Under the pieces are notes generated by a model, which did no database searches, was not told where the DNA came from, and saw only the letters and a list, made by a program, of their open reading frames with translations. Below, in pieces: positions 20,558 through 27,445 of a stretch of 28,699 nt of DNA (position 1 is its first letter; every line of letters begins with the position of its first letter). Made by a program: the position numbers and the translations under genes. This DNA comes from a virus. Location: positions 1-28,699 of the IMG/VR virus record IMGVR_UViG_3300038738_000007; one strand, written 5' to 3'.

Positions 20558-21942
20558 TATGCCCCCTCACTCATCCTGGAAGCCATTTGCCTCCCCGGTG
20601 CTTGATCCCAATCCACGAAGTCCTGAAATACCCTGCGAAAGGCAAGAGGCACGGTTCCCACTGATCCATCCCGGTTCTTAGCAATAATCAGCTCCACTTT
20701 GCTGATAGGCTCGCCGGTATCAAAATTCACGTACTCTTCGCTGTCATCCCTATGTAGAAAGGCCACCACATCAGCGTCCTGCTCAATATTCCCGCTCTCC
20801 CGAAGGCTTGAAAGATTTGGGCGCTTCACAACACCCTTTTCCACATCCCGATTCAATTGGGCCAACAGTACGACAGGGCAATCCAACTCCTTAGCCAGTT
20901 CCTTCAACGTACCTGTATACTCTCCGATCTCCTGGTCACGGTTCACGTTACGATTGCGACGTCCGCGCCCTTTGTTCCCAATGAGGCCGAGATAGTCGAT
21001 GAGGATCATTCCAACACGACCATGTTTTCGTTTTAAAGCCCTTGACTCCGCGACAATCTCTGTCAGTGCCTGGCGCCCTTTATCTTCCATGGAGATGCTC
21101 GATCGATAAAGCTTGTCACTCGCCTGTGTAAACAAGCGCCACTCCCCTTCGGACATTTTGTTGTGGCGTATTTTCATCAGGGGTATCTTTGCCTCAGCAG
21201 CAATCATACGGTTCAAAAGATCACCTTTTCGCATTTCCAGTGAGAAAATAGCGACTGGATCGCTGCCCTCTTCAATCCCAGCCGTCCTTGCCATCTTTAG
21301 AGCGAACGCTGTTTTCCCAACTGAAGGACGGGCACCGATGATAATCAGTTGACCTCCGCATGCTCCGCTCGTTAGCATGTCTACTTTGGCAATTCCCCAC
21401 GACTTCCCGAGGATACCGCCGCCTTCAATACGTGTATTTTCGATTACGGAGATGTGGTCAAGGATAAAGTCTCTGATGGGTTGCAATCCACCTCGCTTGT
21501 TGGGTCTAATCTCCGAAACCTTTTCTTCGGCTAGGGTCAGAAGTTCTTCGGCGCTATCGTAGTCACCGTTTAAAGTTCTCGAGCGAAGCATATCTGCATA
21601 CCGTAGAATTTGTCTTGCAATCGATGCTTCCCTGACCAACTCAGCGTGATGATCGGCTGCTGCAGCGGATGCAACAACTCTGCCCAACTTCGTCAGATAC
21701 GGAACGCCCCCTACCGCTTGAAGCTGCTTCCGGTTGCTCAATTCCGTCGTCAAGGTAACAAGGTCAATCTTTTCCCCGCGATCTCTCAGGGCAAGCAAGC
21801 ATCGATAAACCTCCTGGTGTCCGGTGAGAAAAAAATCATCAGGAGATAATATCTGCTCAATTTCATCCAGTATCACCGGGTCCATGATGATACTGCCGAG
21901 TGTTGCTTTTTCTGCAGGTATGTTCTGTAACCGGTCGATCAT
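20557..21942 (-). CDS. dnaB: Replicative DNA helicase (DnaB family)
   Basis: A 461-residue hexameric helicase that unwinds DNA ahead of the fork. The N-terminal domain (residues 1-150) starts with DRLQNIPAEKATLGSIIMDP. The RecA-like motor has Walker A GARPSVGKT (203-211), Walker B MILIDYLGL (312-320) and the QLNRDVEKR-like arginine region. The start ATGA overlaps the end of the initiator gene by 4 nt, with AAGGAGA as ribosome site. The protein has the full length of the family. The preceding initiator probably loads it at the origin in its own gene. Confidence 0.93.
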   Translation of the reverse strand: MIDRLQNIPAEKATLGSIIMDPVILDEIEQILSPDDFFLTGHQEVYRCLLALRDRGEKIDLVTLTTELSNRKQLQAVGGVPYLTKLGRVVASAAAADHHAELVREASIARQILRYADMLRSRTLNGDYDSAEELLTLAEEKVSEIRPNKRGGLQPIRDFILDHISVIENTRIEGGGILGKSWGIAKVDMLTSGACGGQLIIIGARPSVGKTAFALKMARTAGIEEGSDPVAIFSLEMRKGDLLNRMIAAEAKIPLMKIRHNKMSEGEWRLFTQASDKLYRSSISMEDKGRQALTEIVAESRALKRKHGRVGMILIDYLGLIGNKGRGRRNRNVNRDQEIGEYTGTLKELAKELDCPVVLLAQLNRDVEKGVVKRPNLSSLRESGNIEQDADVVAFLHRDDSEEYVNFDTGEPISKVELIIAKNRDGSVGTVPLAFRRVFQDFVDWDQAPGRQMASRMSEGA

Positions 21943-22922
21943 GTTAAGTCTCCTTTCCCAAAAAGCATTTCCTGAAAGGCCATATCATTCGCGGCGCGTC
22001 TCTCAAAGCCGGCATAGTTCTGATCAGTTCTTGGTGAAACTGGGGGACTGCTTGGTTCGGACCGAGGTGGTGGCATCGGGACAACCTTCCTCCGCATTTG
22101 TCCTTCAAGCTTGTCAAATTGCCTTCGTAACGTCGCTGCAGACAAGATATTTGGTTGCCAAAAGGAGTCGTTGGTCGCCCACTGGATAACCAACGCAATG
22201 TCCCGCCGGTCACGCTTATCCAACTCAAGCATCTTCCGCATTTCATCAGCCCATGAAGCGAGGGCGGCTGGTGTCTCGTTTGGAACCTTTGCATTTGGTT
22301 TCCAACGTAGGATACGGTCGCGCAGATATTTAGCCAGCTTATAGGCATCCGTCGATTCGTCGTAAACGCGTTTGCGTTTAGGACAAGAATCTTTAATATG
22401 TTTATCTTGTTGTTTAAATGATGTTAAGGAGTGGGGAATGCATTGGGGGTTCTCATGGGGAATTGTTGTGGAAACCCCTTTTGCAAAATCGTCACTAACC
22501 GTTGGTACAACGGCGTTTTCCCCACCCTCATTCTTGCGGCCTTCTTGGGGATTGTCTTGGGGAATCTCTTGGGGAAAAATTAGCCCCTCCGACCGCTTGT
22601 AGCTGGATAAATCTTGCATTTTGTCATAGTCAACTATTGTGATTTTCAAACCCTGTTTACGATTCTTTCCCGCAGCTTCCACTCGAATAAAATCATCCTT
22701 TGCCAGAGCGTCTAGGGAATAACGAATCATGTCTCTTGACCAACCTGTTTCTTCTGCCAGTTTCAATGTTGATGTAATCAACTGACCTCGTTTACACTCT
22801 CCGTTATCCCTGTAGTTGGCCTGTTCAACCAAGTCGGCGAATAGCAGCTTATCTCTTTTTGACCGGAAAGGCGCTCGGGGAAGGACATAAAATCCCGTTG
22901 CGCCGTATTCTGCTGTGCCCAT
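21939..22922 (-). CDS. Replication initiator (phage replisome organiser, wHTH)
   Basis: A 327-residue protein. The N-terminal winged helix is residues about 25-95: KRGQLITSTLKLAEETGWSR, then MIRYSLDALAKDDFIRVEAA. A flexible middle (about 110-190) rich in P, Q and E is the place of the DNA iterons. A C-terminal domain of about 100 residues (AKYLRDRILRWKPNAKVPNE, RRDIALVIQWATNDSFWQPN, LSAATLRRQFDKLEGQM) resembles the helicase-loading part of phage initiators. ATG at 22922 follows GGAGGGAG. Repeats of the type PQEIPQDNPQE in the linker are the translated iterons. It is placed directly before dnaB. Confidence 0.85.
   Translation of the reverse strand: MGTAEYGATGFYVLPRAPFRSKRDKLLFADLVEQANYRDNGECKRGQLITSTLKLAEETGWSRDMIRYSLDALAKDDFIRVEAAGKNRKQGLKITIVDYDKMQDLSSYKRSEGLIFPQEIPQDNPQEGRKNEGGENAVVPTVSDDFAKGVSTTIPHENPQCIPHSLTSFKQQDKHIKDSCPKRKRVYDESTDAYKLAKYLRDRILRWKPNAKVPNETPAALASWADEMRKMLELDKRDRRDIALVIQWATNDSFWQPNILSAATLRRQFDKLEGQMRRKVVPMPPPRSEPSSPPVSPRTDQNYAGFERRAANDMAFQEMLFGKGDLT
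22391..22575. repeat. Probable origin: two triplets of 12-bp iterons plus AT-rich block
   Basis: Plus-strand TTGGGGAATNTC-type iterons start with TGGGG at 22432, 22444 and 22456, and again at 22546, 22558 and 22570, both at an exact 12-bp period. On the left of the first group, 22391-22430 is AT-rich (for example CTTTAATATGTTTATCTTGT). The whole lies inside the linker part of the initiator gene, as the lambda origin lies inside the O gene. The most consensus-like copy is TTGGGGAATCTC at 22557-22568. Confidence 0.78.
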
Positions 22923-22940
22923 CCCCTACTCTCCCTCCGC

Positions 22941-23108
22941 TTACGAAACTCTTCGCCCAAACTCCATTTCAAGAAACACAACAGGAACAATCCATGCCCT
23001 TTTTCGCTTATCCAAGCATCGGAGTTTGGCACATTCTTGGCCCTCATATTGCAACAGCTTAATGACCTTCCAGCGCATCCCCCGAAGCGTGTAAACTTGT
23101 CCGATCAT
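22941..23108 (-). CDS. 55-residue basic protein before the initiator gene
   Basis: An intact 55-residue frame, MIGQVYTLRGMRWKVIKLLQ to VVFLEMEFGRRVS. Its ATG overlaps the TGA of the preceding gene by 4 nt and AAGGAG lies 11 nt upstream, so translation is probably coupled. The composition is basic and beta-rich. It ends 18 bp before the initiator start. A longer frame on the same strand in another phase (22778-23047) is a shadow. Function unknown. Confidence 0.62.
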   Translation of the reverse strand: MIGQVYTLRGMRWKVIKLLQYEGQECAKLRCLDKRKRAWIVPVVFLEMEFGRRVS

Positions 23109-23503
23109 GCTACATCCAACTCCTTGACCAGAACCTTCAAATGGACTTTTAGGGCATTGATTATCTCCTGAGTGGCTTCAAAGCTGTTCTTCCACCGATG
23201 CATTTCCGCTTCTGCCTGGGCTTCCTTTTCCCGTAGTTCTTGTGTCAATCTATCAGCAGTTGCCTCTTTAACAACACCGCTACCATCAGTTGTTGCCGCA
23301 ATCTCGCCCCATTTACCTTTGCGTGCGGCATAAATTCGGCCATATTCGTTTACGGCTTCTGCATGGAACCTACCAATCTCTAAAAGAGCCAGACTGTACA
23401 GGTAGATCTTGCGTGTTACCTGAGCAGGGATCTCATCATCCAACGTGTTTATCTCGGCATAGAACCGTTTCAAGCGGTCCAAACTCCTAACCTCGCTCAT
23501 CAT
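23105..23503 (-). CDS. Early phage protein, helical, function unknown
   Basis: A 132-residue protein. The N-terminal part has RLKRFYAEINTLDDEIPAQV and YLYSLALLEIGRFHAEAVNE; the C-terminal half is a long helix (ADRLTQELREKEAQAEAEMH) of coiled-coil type. ATG at 23503 or 23500 follows AGGAGG. It is common in Firmicute phages to find a small helical protein between ssb and the initiator. The start is 11 bp after the ssb stop and the end overlaps the 55-residue gene. No named domain. Confidence 0.66.
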   Translation of the reverse strand: MMSEVRSLDRLKRFYAEINTLDDEIPAQVTRKIYLYSLALLEIGRFHAEAVNEYGRIYAARKGKWGEIAATTDGSGVVKEATADRLTQELREKEAQAEAEMHRWKNSFEATQEIINALKVHLKVLVKELDVA

Positions 23504-23514
23504 CCATCCTCCTA

Positions 23515-23907
23515 TCAGAACGGAAGATCATCATCACTGATGTTGATTGGCTCTCTTGGTAGGAACGGCTCATCTGGCTTCTCCCCTTGGTTCTTTGGCG
23601 ACAGAAATTGTACGTTATCTCCAACAACCTCAGTAACGTACCTCTTCTTCCCTTCTTTGTCGTCGAAAGATCGCGTTTGAATCCGCCCCTCCACCAGTAC
23701 CTTGCTTCCCTTCCGAAGATAGTTAGCACAATTCTCAGCCGTTTTCTGCCATACAACACAGTTGATCCAGTCCGGTTGCTGTTCCATCCCGTCTTTTGAC
23801 TTGTGGCGGTTAACAGCGAGCGTGAAGGTGGTAACCGCGATGGCGCTGGGCGTGTATCTCATCTCTGGGTCGCGAGCGAGGTGACCAATTAAAATGACTT
23901 TGTTCAA
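23515..23907 (-). CDS. ssb: Single-stranded DNA-binding protein
   Basis: A 130-residue SSB, an OB-fold protein that coats single-stranded DNA. It begins MNKVILIGHLARDPEMRYTP and includes VTTFTLAVNRHKSKDG, WINCVVWQKTAENCANYLRK and the core GSKVLVEGRIQTRSFDDKEG. The C terminus ends in the protein-interaction tip DDDLPF. The TTG start follows the ERF stop directly (TAGTTG), with AAGGGCGTGG upstream, so it is coupled to that gene. Together with ERF it supports single-strand annealing and replication. Confidence 0.93.
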   Translation of the reverse strand: MNKVILIGHLARDPEMRYTPSAIAVTTFTLAVNRHKSKDGMEQQPDWINCVVWQKTAENCANYLRKGSKVLVEGRIQTRSFDDKEGKKRYVTEVVGDNVQFLSPKNQGEKPDEPFLPREPINISDDDLPF

Positions 23908-24552
23908 CTACGCCACGCCCTTTTCTTTCAGTTTTTTGGTCAGGAACTCGTCCATCTGTTGTTCTGTTACTTTTTTAGCGATTTGACCGTTGTACCAATC
24001 ATCAAATCCATCAAGTGAACCTGCTAACTGTTGCCACTTTGCTTTTATTACCGGGAGTTTACTTTGTTTACCGTTTTGTTTCCCATCCGTCTTTGTCTGG
24101 GCTCCTACGTTATTCCGCTCATCAACGGTTTCATCAGCTTCTGGATCATCCCCGGTTGGTATCATAAAGACTTTCATCAAGGCATACTTCTGAGCACCAG
24201 TAATTGCTTTGTAAGTGGCTTTGTCTCCAGGGTCCTGCCCTTCCCCTACCATGTTGAATGTAATCTCTTCACCGGTTTCTCCGTCGATGAATTTAAATTC
24301 CATGTTGACAGTCACGATGTATTCCCGATTTCCTTTGTTTGTGGTGTGTTCACGAATCGAATGTGATGTCATGTTCGGAATCAGAATGACATACTGTTCG
24401 GCTAAAATCTCACGGACCTTTTCGGCGACATCTGCTTCCGTTGCGTACTTGTACTGGTGAAACTTGTTGTACCCCTTTTTCTGTATGTACTTCACCTCTT
24501 GCATGACCTTGGCTAGTTTCTTAACAAGGAGGCGTTTGTCGGCAGTACTCAT
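23908..24552 (-). CDS. erf: ERF family single-strand annealing protein
   Basis: A 214-residue recombinase that anneals complementary single strands. Signature segments are GYNKFHQYKYATEADVAEKV (about residues 27-46), MVGEGQDPGDKATYKAITGA and QKYALMKVFMIPTGDDPEAD, typical of ERF proteins of Firmicute phages. The C-terminal third is variable, basic and helical. The ATG overlaps the Gam-like stop (ATGA), with GAGGTG upstream. It follows the Gam-like gene and precedes ssb, the usual order of phage recombination modules. Confidence 0.9.
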   Translation of the reverse strand: MSTADKRLLVKKLAKVMQEVKYIQKKGYNKFHQYKYATEADVAEKVREILAEQYVILIPNMTSHSIREHTTNKGNREYIVTVNMEFKFIDGETGEEITFNMVGEGQDPGDKATYKAITGAQKYALMKVFMIPTGDDPEADETVDERNNVGAQTKTDGKQNGKQSKLPVIKAKWQQLAGSLDGFDDWYNGQIAKKVTEQQMDEFLTKKLKEKGVA

Positions 24553-25124
24553 TCACTGCACACCTCAACTTTTAAAGCCTCCGGTTGAGGTACAACGTTC
24601 ACACCCTCGATGACAGCCCCGCTTTCCGGATCGACTACACGACCATCCTTTAGGACTTCTACAGTTCCTTTGAGAGCCACCTTATCCAGCTCTTTCTTCA
24701 CCCGGACGAACTTATCCAGTCCGGCTGATTCAATCGTTTCGAGCGCTTTCTTTTCGTCGTACTCCCATTTCGGCTGCTGCTTACGGAAGCTTACTTTGCC
24801 GTAAGGAGTCGATGCCTTCCACTTTGGATCACGGGAACGCTGCTCCCGAGCGTATTCCTCGATTAGCATCATGAAAAATTGGCGACTTTCGTCTATAGCC
24901 TGGGTTTCTCGATCTAGCCATTCTTGGATACGAGCCTTTTCTTTCGCTGCCAACTCCCTGGCATCCAGCTGTTTTGTGTCCAAGGCAGCCAGCTTTCTGA
25001 GTGCCCAGTTCAATGATTCCAAATCGGTGATGCGATAGCGTTGTTTCAAATCTGTTTCAGGGAGCTGAAAAGTTATGTCTTGTAATTCGTCCAATTCCAG
25101 TGTCATCAGTGCAGACATTGCCAT
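24549..25124 (-). CDS. Gam-like host-nuclease inhibitor (or Gp157-like) protein
   Basis: A 191-residue protein. A long helical pair (TDLESLNWALRKLAALDTKQ and LAAKEKARIQEWLDRETQAI) is followed by a small beta domain with TPYGKVSFRKQQPKWEYDEK and a lysine-rich KFVRVKKELDKVALKGTVEV. This plan matches Gam-family proteins that bind DNA ends and protect them from exonuclease; the siphovirus Gp157 family has a related plan. ATG at 25124 lies just after AGGAGGGA; an in-frame start at 25184 has no ribosome site. It precedes erf and ssb in one operon. Confidence 0.78.
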   Translation of the reverse strand: MAMSALMTLELDELQDITFQLPETDLKQRYRITDLESLNWALRKLAALDTKQLDARELAAKEKARIQEWLDRETQAIDESRQFFMMLIEEYAREQRSRDPKWKASTPYGKVSFRKQQPKWEYDEKKALETIESAGLDKFVRVKKELDKVALKGTVEVLKDGRVVDPESGAVIEGVNVVPQPEALKVEVCSE

Positions 25125-25139
25125 GAAAATCCCTCCTAA

Positions 25140-25168
25140 TTGATTTTTAAGGGTCGGTAAGCTACGAT
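25140..25168 (+). promoter_or_regulatory. Candidate plus-strand promoter upstream of the Gam-like gene
   Basis: TTGATT (25140-25145), 17 bp, TACGAT (25163-25168), each 4 of 6 consensus bases. It would start an RNA near 25175 that ends at the terminator at 25204-25235. Confidence 0.35.
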
Positions 25169-25174
25169 AGATAT

Positions 25175-25235
25175 AGATTCCCAATCGTGCATTTTTGAAC
25201 GGAGACTCAGCGTTGCAGCGCTGGGTCTTTTACTT
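25175..25235 (+). ncRNA. Possible short plus-strand RNA of about 60 nt
   Basis: It is bounded by the candidate promoter and by a good terminator. Nothing coding is visible. It would run from within the Gam-gene leader away from that gene, and it is antisense to the minus-strand leader of the recombination operon. Confidence 0.3.
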
Positions 25236-25238
25236 TTC
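25204..25238 (+). terminator. Intrinsic terminator on plus strand in the leader of the recombination operon
   Basis: GACTCAGCG pairs with CGCTGGGTC (25204-25212 with 25219-25227; 9 bp with one T-G pair), loop TTGCAG, then TTTTACTTTTC. No T-run on the minus-strand side. Confidence 0.7.
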
Positions 25239-25281
25239 TACACATAATCATTGCTTCAGCACTTCCCCCCCTCCCGTTTGG

Positions 25282-25431
25282 TCACGAGGCCGCCGGCAGC
25301 CCTACCCACATCTGCCAGCCGTTGCAACCCTTTGTTACCCACGATCTTTGCCTCGCTATGTAGACCTGTCTCATCAGTGCCGGACGGTCATCCCCGGCAG
25401 ACCAGGGAAACTCTCCCTGGTTTCGACTCAT
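25282..25431 (-). CDS. Possible 49-residue protein translated by 4-nt overlap
   Basis: A 49-residue frame starting MSRNQGEFPWSAGDDRPALM and ending VGLPAAS. Its ATG overlaps the TGA of the preceding gene (ATGA), so it could be translated by coupling; no own ribosome site is seen. It is rich in W, R and Q. An 8-bp hairpin (ACCAGGGA 25401-25408 with TCCCTGGT 25414-25421) lies at its start. It could be a real small gene or leftover sequence. Of the four small frames added here it is the weakest. Confidence 0.42.
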   Translation of the reverse strand: MSRNQGEFPWSAGDDRPALMRQVYIARQRSWVTKGCNGWQMWVGLPAAS

Positions 25432-25703
25432 GCAATAGCGGATTCACGCTGAATGTTCTCCATGTCTTGTTCAACCGACAAAGGCTCTAAACTGTTCAAA
25501 AAGTCACGGAGTCGTACAATCTCCTCCCAGTTTTGGAGGACAACTGTCTGACCCGGTATCCAGCCTGTTCCCGGTTTAAACTCAGGCGTCTGTTCGATAC
25601 GAAGCGTTCCGTCCGTTTTGTATGTCGCCATCCGATCAAATTGACCGCCAAGCAGCTCATTAGAAACGATCTCTTTACATATCAACCGTTCATTCACATT
25701 CAT
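25428..25703 (-). CDS. Small early protein, function unknown
   Basis: A 91-residue protein. ATG at 25703 lies 7 nt after AGGGAGGAC. It has a middle with a possible beta hairpin (YKTDGTLRIEQTPEFKPGTG and QTVVLQNWEEIVRLRDFLNS) and a charged C terminus. It ends with the 4-nt overlap to the possible 49-residue gene. I recognise no family; its position at the start of the recombination operon suggests an early role. Confidence 0.65.
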   Translation of the reverse strand: MNVNERLICKEIVSNELLGGQFDRMATYKTDGTLRIEQTPEFKPGTGWIPGQTVVLQNWEEIVRLRDFLNSLEPLSVEQDMENIQRESAIA

Positions 25704-25767
25704 GCTCTTGTCCTCCCTTAATAGACCGTGGTAGACTACTGGTATCTCAGTTTTTGTTTGCTTTTGA

Positions 25768-25917
25768 TTAGGCGGTCTGTTGCGAGCAGGCCGTCTTTTC
25801 CTGTTCAGCTAGTTCAATCAATCCCCAAATGGCTCGTTTACTGAGGTTCTTCCGAAGCTCGGGATTTTTCTTTAGGTCCTCAAGCATTTCCGATGCTGTG
25901 GCCAGTTTGCTGTTCAC
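25768..25917 (-). CDS. 49-residue helical early protein
   Basis: A 49-residue frame beginning MNSKLATASEMLEDLKKNPE and ending ACSQQTA. GTG at 25917 overlaps the TGA of the previous gene (GTGA) and follows GAGGAGGG by about 7 nt, so both coupling and an own ribosome site support it. It is mostly helical and charged. The 64-bp gap after it leads to the 91-residue gene. Not recognised. Confidence 0.7.
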   Translation of the reverse strand: MNSKLATASEMLEDLKKNPELRKNLSKRAIWGLIELAEQEKTACSQQTA

Positions 25918-26270
25918 GCTACTCCCTCCTCACTCCCGGGAAAGTACTTTTCCCAAAACACTTTTTCTCGCGCCGCTTTAATTTCCCGAAGACGTCCAGC
26001 CAGCCACTCCATGTGAGAGACTTCCTGTTGCCTAAGCCCACTACGTTGCATCACGGCCTCTTCCAAGGCGTCAGCCACCTGAAGCAACTGTTCCTCATCC
26101 AAATATCCGCTTTTGTCCCGAGACATATCGGCCAAGGTATTGAGTGTAATGCGGTGCCTCTCAGCCTGAATCTTATCTCCTGCCACCCACAAACGGGCTG
26201 TCTTCTCTACGAGAGCCACCAACATCAGGCTAAGCTGGTTCTTATCAAAAACCATGTATCTGTCATCCAT
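25914..26270 (-). CDS. Helical early protein, function unknown
   Basis: A 118-residue protein with several amphipathic helices (DKNQLSLMLVALVEKTARLW and EEQLLQVADALEEAVMQRSG). ATG at 26270 overlaps the previous gene by 8 bp. The C-terminal half (MEWLAGRLREIKAAREKVFW) is basic and likely to interact with DNA or another protein. No known motif. It is placed in a run of small early genes between the switch and the recombination module. Confidence 0.68.
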   Translation of the reverse strand: MDDRYMVFDKNQLSLMLVALVEKTARLWVAGDKIQAERHRITLNTLADMSRDKSGYLDEEQLLQVADALEEAVMQRSGLRQQEVSHMEWLAGRLREIKAAREKVFWEKYFPGSEEGVA

Positions 26271-26817
26271 GACTGGTTACCTCCTTCACCATCTTGAGCA
26301 GGCCATTTTTAACCAACTTCGTCTTGTGTTTGGTCCATTGGGAGATCCACCCCAACTTTGTCTCTTTCGTAATGAAAGCTGCCATATTCGTTGTTGAAGT
26401 GACTACATCCAACGTTTCTTGCACCAAGTGTTCAATCTTTAGCCGTTCATCGGTAGTAAGGCTTCGTGGTGCCTTGATGAGCAAAGGCTCGACTTTTTCT
26501 ATGGCAACAAGCAGCTCCTTCATTTCCTGAACCGTTTTCCTGACGACCGTATGTCGATTGAGCTCCACATTATCCCCGTCAAAAATCACAGGGCTTGTCC
26601 CAGCTGTAGACTCATAAGCTGCAGCGATCGCAAGAAATGGGTTGTCAGTAGCAATGATCGACCTTGATTTCACATCAGGCGGTGCAATTGCCCGCCCATT
26701 CTTGTAGGCGCTGATGGATTCCGGACTGACATGGGCATCGAAGCTGAAACTCAGTTGCGTCATACCTGCTTCCATAAGCGCTTGGCCCAATTGTTTGCCG
26801 TATTGGTTAGCGCTCAT
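26263..26817 (-). CDS. XRE-type helix-turn-helix regulatory protein
   Basis: A 184-residue protein. The N-terminal part (YGKQLGQALMEAGMTQLSFS, then FDAHVSPESISAYKNGRAIA) is an XRE-like helix-turn-helix. The rest is helical (TVVRKTVQEMKELLVAIEKV, then RLKIEHLVQETLDVVTSTTN). ATG at 26817 follows AAAGGAGG. Such proteins, found after the Cro gene of many Firmicute phages, are thought to modulate early transcription. Its targets cannot be read from the sequence. Confidence 0.75.
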   Translation of the reverse strand: MSANQYGKQLGQALMEAGMTQLSFSFDAHVSPESISAYKNGRAIAPPDVKSRSIIATDNPFLAIAAAYESTAGTSPVIFDGDNVELNRHTVVRKTVQEMKELLVAIEKVEPLLIKAPRSLTTDERLKIEHLVQETLDVVTSTTNMAAFITKETKLGWISQWTKHKTKLVKNGLLKMVKEVTSHG

Positions 26818-26874
26818 GCGTTCGTGCCTCCTTTACTGTCGTTATGCTGTTGTAGTTGTAGAATGAGATTGTGC

Positions 26875-27072
26875 TCATCTTTCAGGCTCTCCCTCGGCAA
26901 ACCTCGGAGCCGAGGGCATTTTTTCTTGTTCGATTAGATCGTGTAAACGTTCTTTGTAAGCAAGAAGTCTCGGGCGCCATCGATCTCGTTTCTGCTTGGG
27001 CCAGGACCCGAGCTGGCTTACCTTTTTGGTGTACCAGCCAATCCTTTTAACCAGATGCTCAAGATTATCCAC
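26875..27072 (-). CDS. Small basic early protein, function unknown
   Basis: A 65-residue protein starting with GTG at 27072, 5 nt after GAGGTGA. The in-frame GTG at 27096 lies in the inverted-repeat arm and has no ribosome site. The sequence (NLEHLVKRIGWYTKKVSQLG, then KRDRWRPRLLAYKERLHDLI) is strongly basic and helical. It may be a nucleic-acid-binding helper. It follows the structured element at 27093-27254. Confidence 0.6.
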   Translation of the reverse strand: MDNLEHLVKRIGWYTKKVSQLGSWPKQKRDRWRPRLLAYKERLHDLIEQEKMPSAPRFAEGEPER

Positions 27073-27092
27073 CGCTTTCACCTCGCTTTCTC

Positions 27093-27254
27093 TCACACAA
27101 CTGCGTGCAGCGTCGAGTCTTGGCAGTGACCTAACCGTTTTCCTTGCCTGACTTGTGACCTTGCTCAGATAACACGGTTTGATGTATTCCGGCGCGGCTC
27201 CCTGTTCAGATCGTCGCTCGCTCCCGCTCTTCGGCGCTCCATGCAGTTGTGTGA
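27093..27254. repeat. 162-bp element bounded by a 24-nt imperfect inverted repeat
   Basis: The arms are TCACACAACTGC (27093-27104) and GCAGTTGTGTGA (27243-27254), 12 bp perfect. They extend inward with three mismatches over 12 more bases (27105-27116 with 27231-27242). The inside holds no complete gene. An open frame without start codon runs through it. In the minus-strand RNA the arms would form a long helix closing a 114-nt domain with further possible pairings (AACCGT with ACGGTT). No target-site duplication is seen at the flanks. Confidence 0.6.
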
Positions 27255-27273
27255 TATTTTTGTTAGCGTTATA

Positions 27274-27432
27274 TTAGGCGGTTTCTTCTTTCGTAACGGG
27301 CTGGTCTTTCGGAGAAGTATCCTTCTCTTCAACTGGCTTTGATTGCAAAACGACTTTCAAAGCGTGGACCATCCGTTCCATGTCAGGCTCGAACTCTCGG
27401 TGAACTTCGATGCCTTTGGGTGTTTTGATCAT
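27274..27432 (-). CDS. Small early protein (MIKTPKGIEVHRE type)
   Basis: A 52-residue protein, MIKTPKGIEVHREFEPDMER then VHALKVVLQ and a lysine-glutamate-rich tail. ATG at 27432 lies 6 nt after AAGGAGG. A longer frame back to 27465 overlaps the Cro-like gene and is not needed. The beginning is a familiar opening of tiny proteins in Firmicute phage early operons, of unknown function. It is the second gene of the leftward early operon. Confidence 0.75.
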   Translation of the reverse strand: MIKTPKGIEVHREFEPDMERMVHALKVVLQSKPVEEKDTSPKDQPVTKEETA

Positions 27433-27445
27433 GGTTAACCTCCTT

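Noticed and set aside
22778-23047. An 89-codon minus-strand frame upstream of the initiator
   Set aside because: It overlaps both the initiator gene and the 55-residue gene in another phase. The latter has a coupled start, this one has none.
27093-27254. Inverted-repeat element as an insertion sequence or MITE
   Set aside because: No flanking target duplication and no transposase fragment. It is kept as a structured element of unknown origin.
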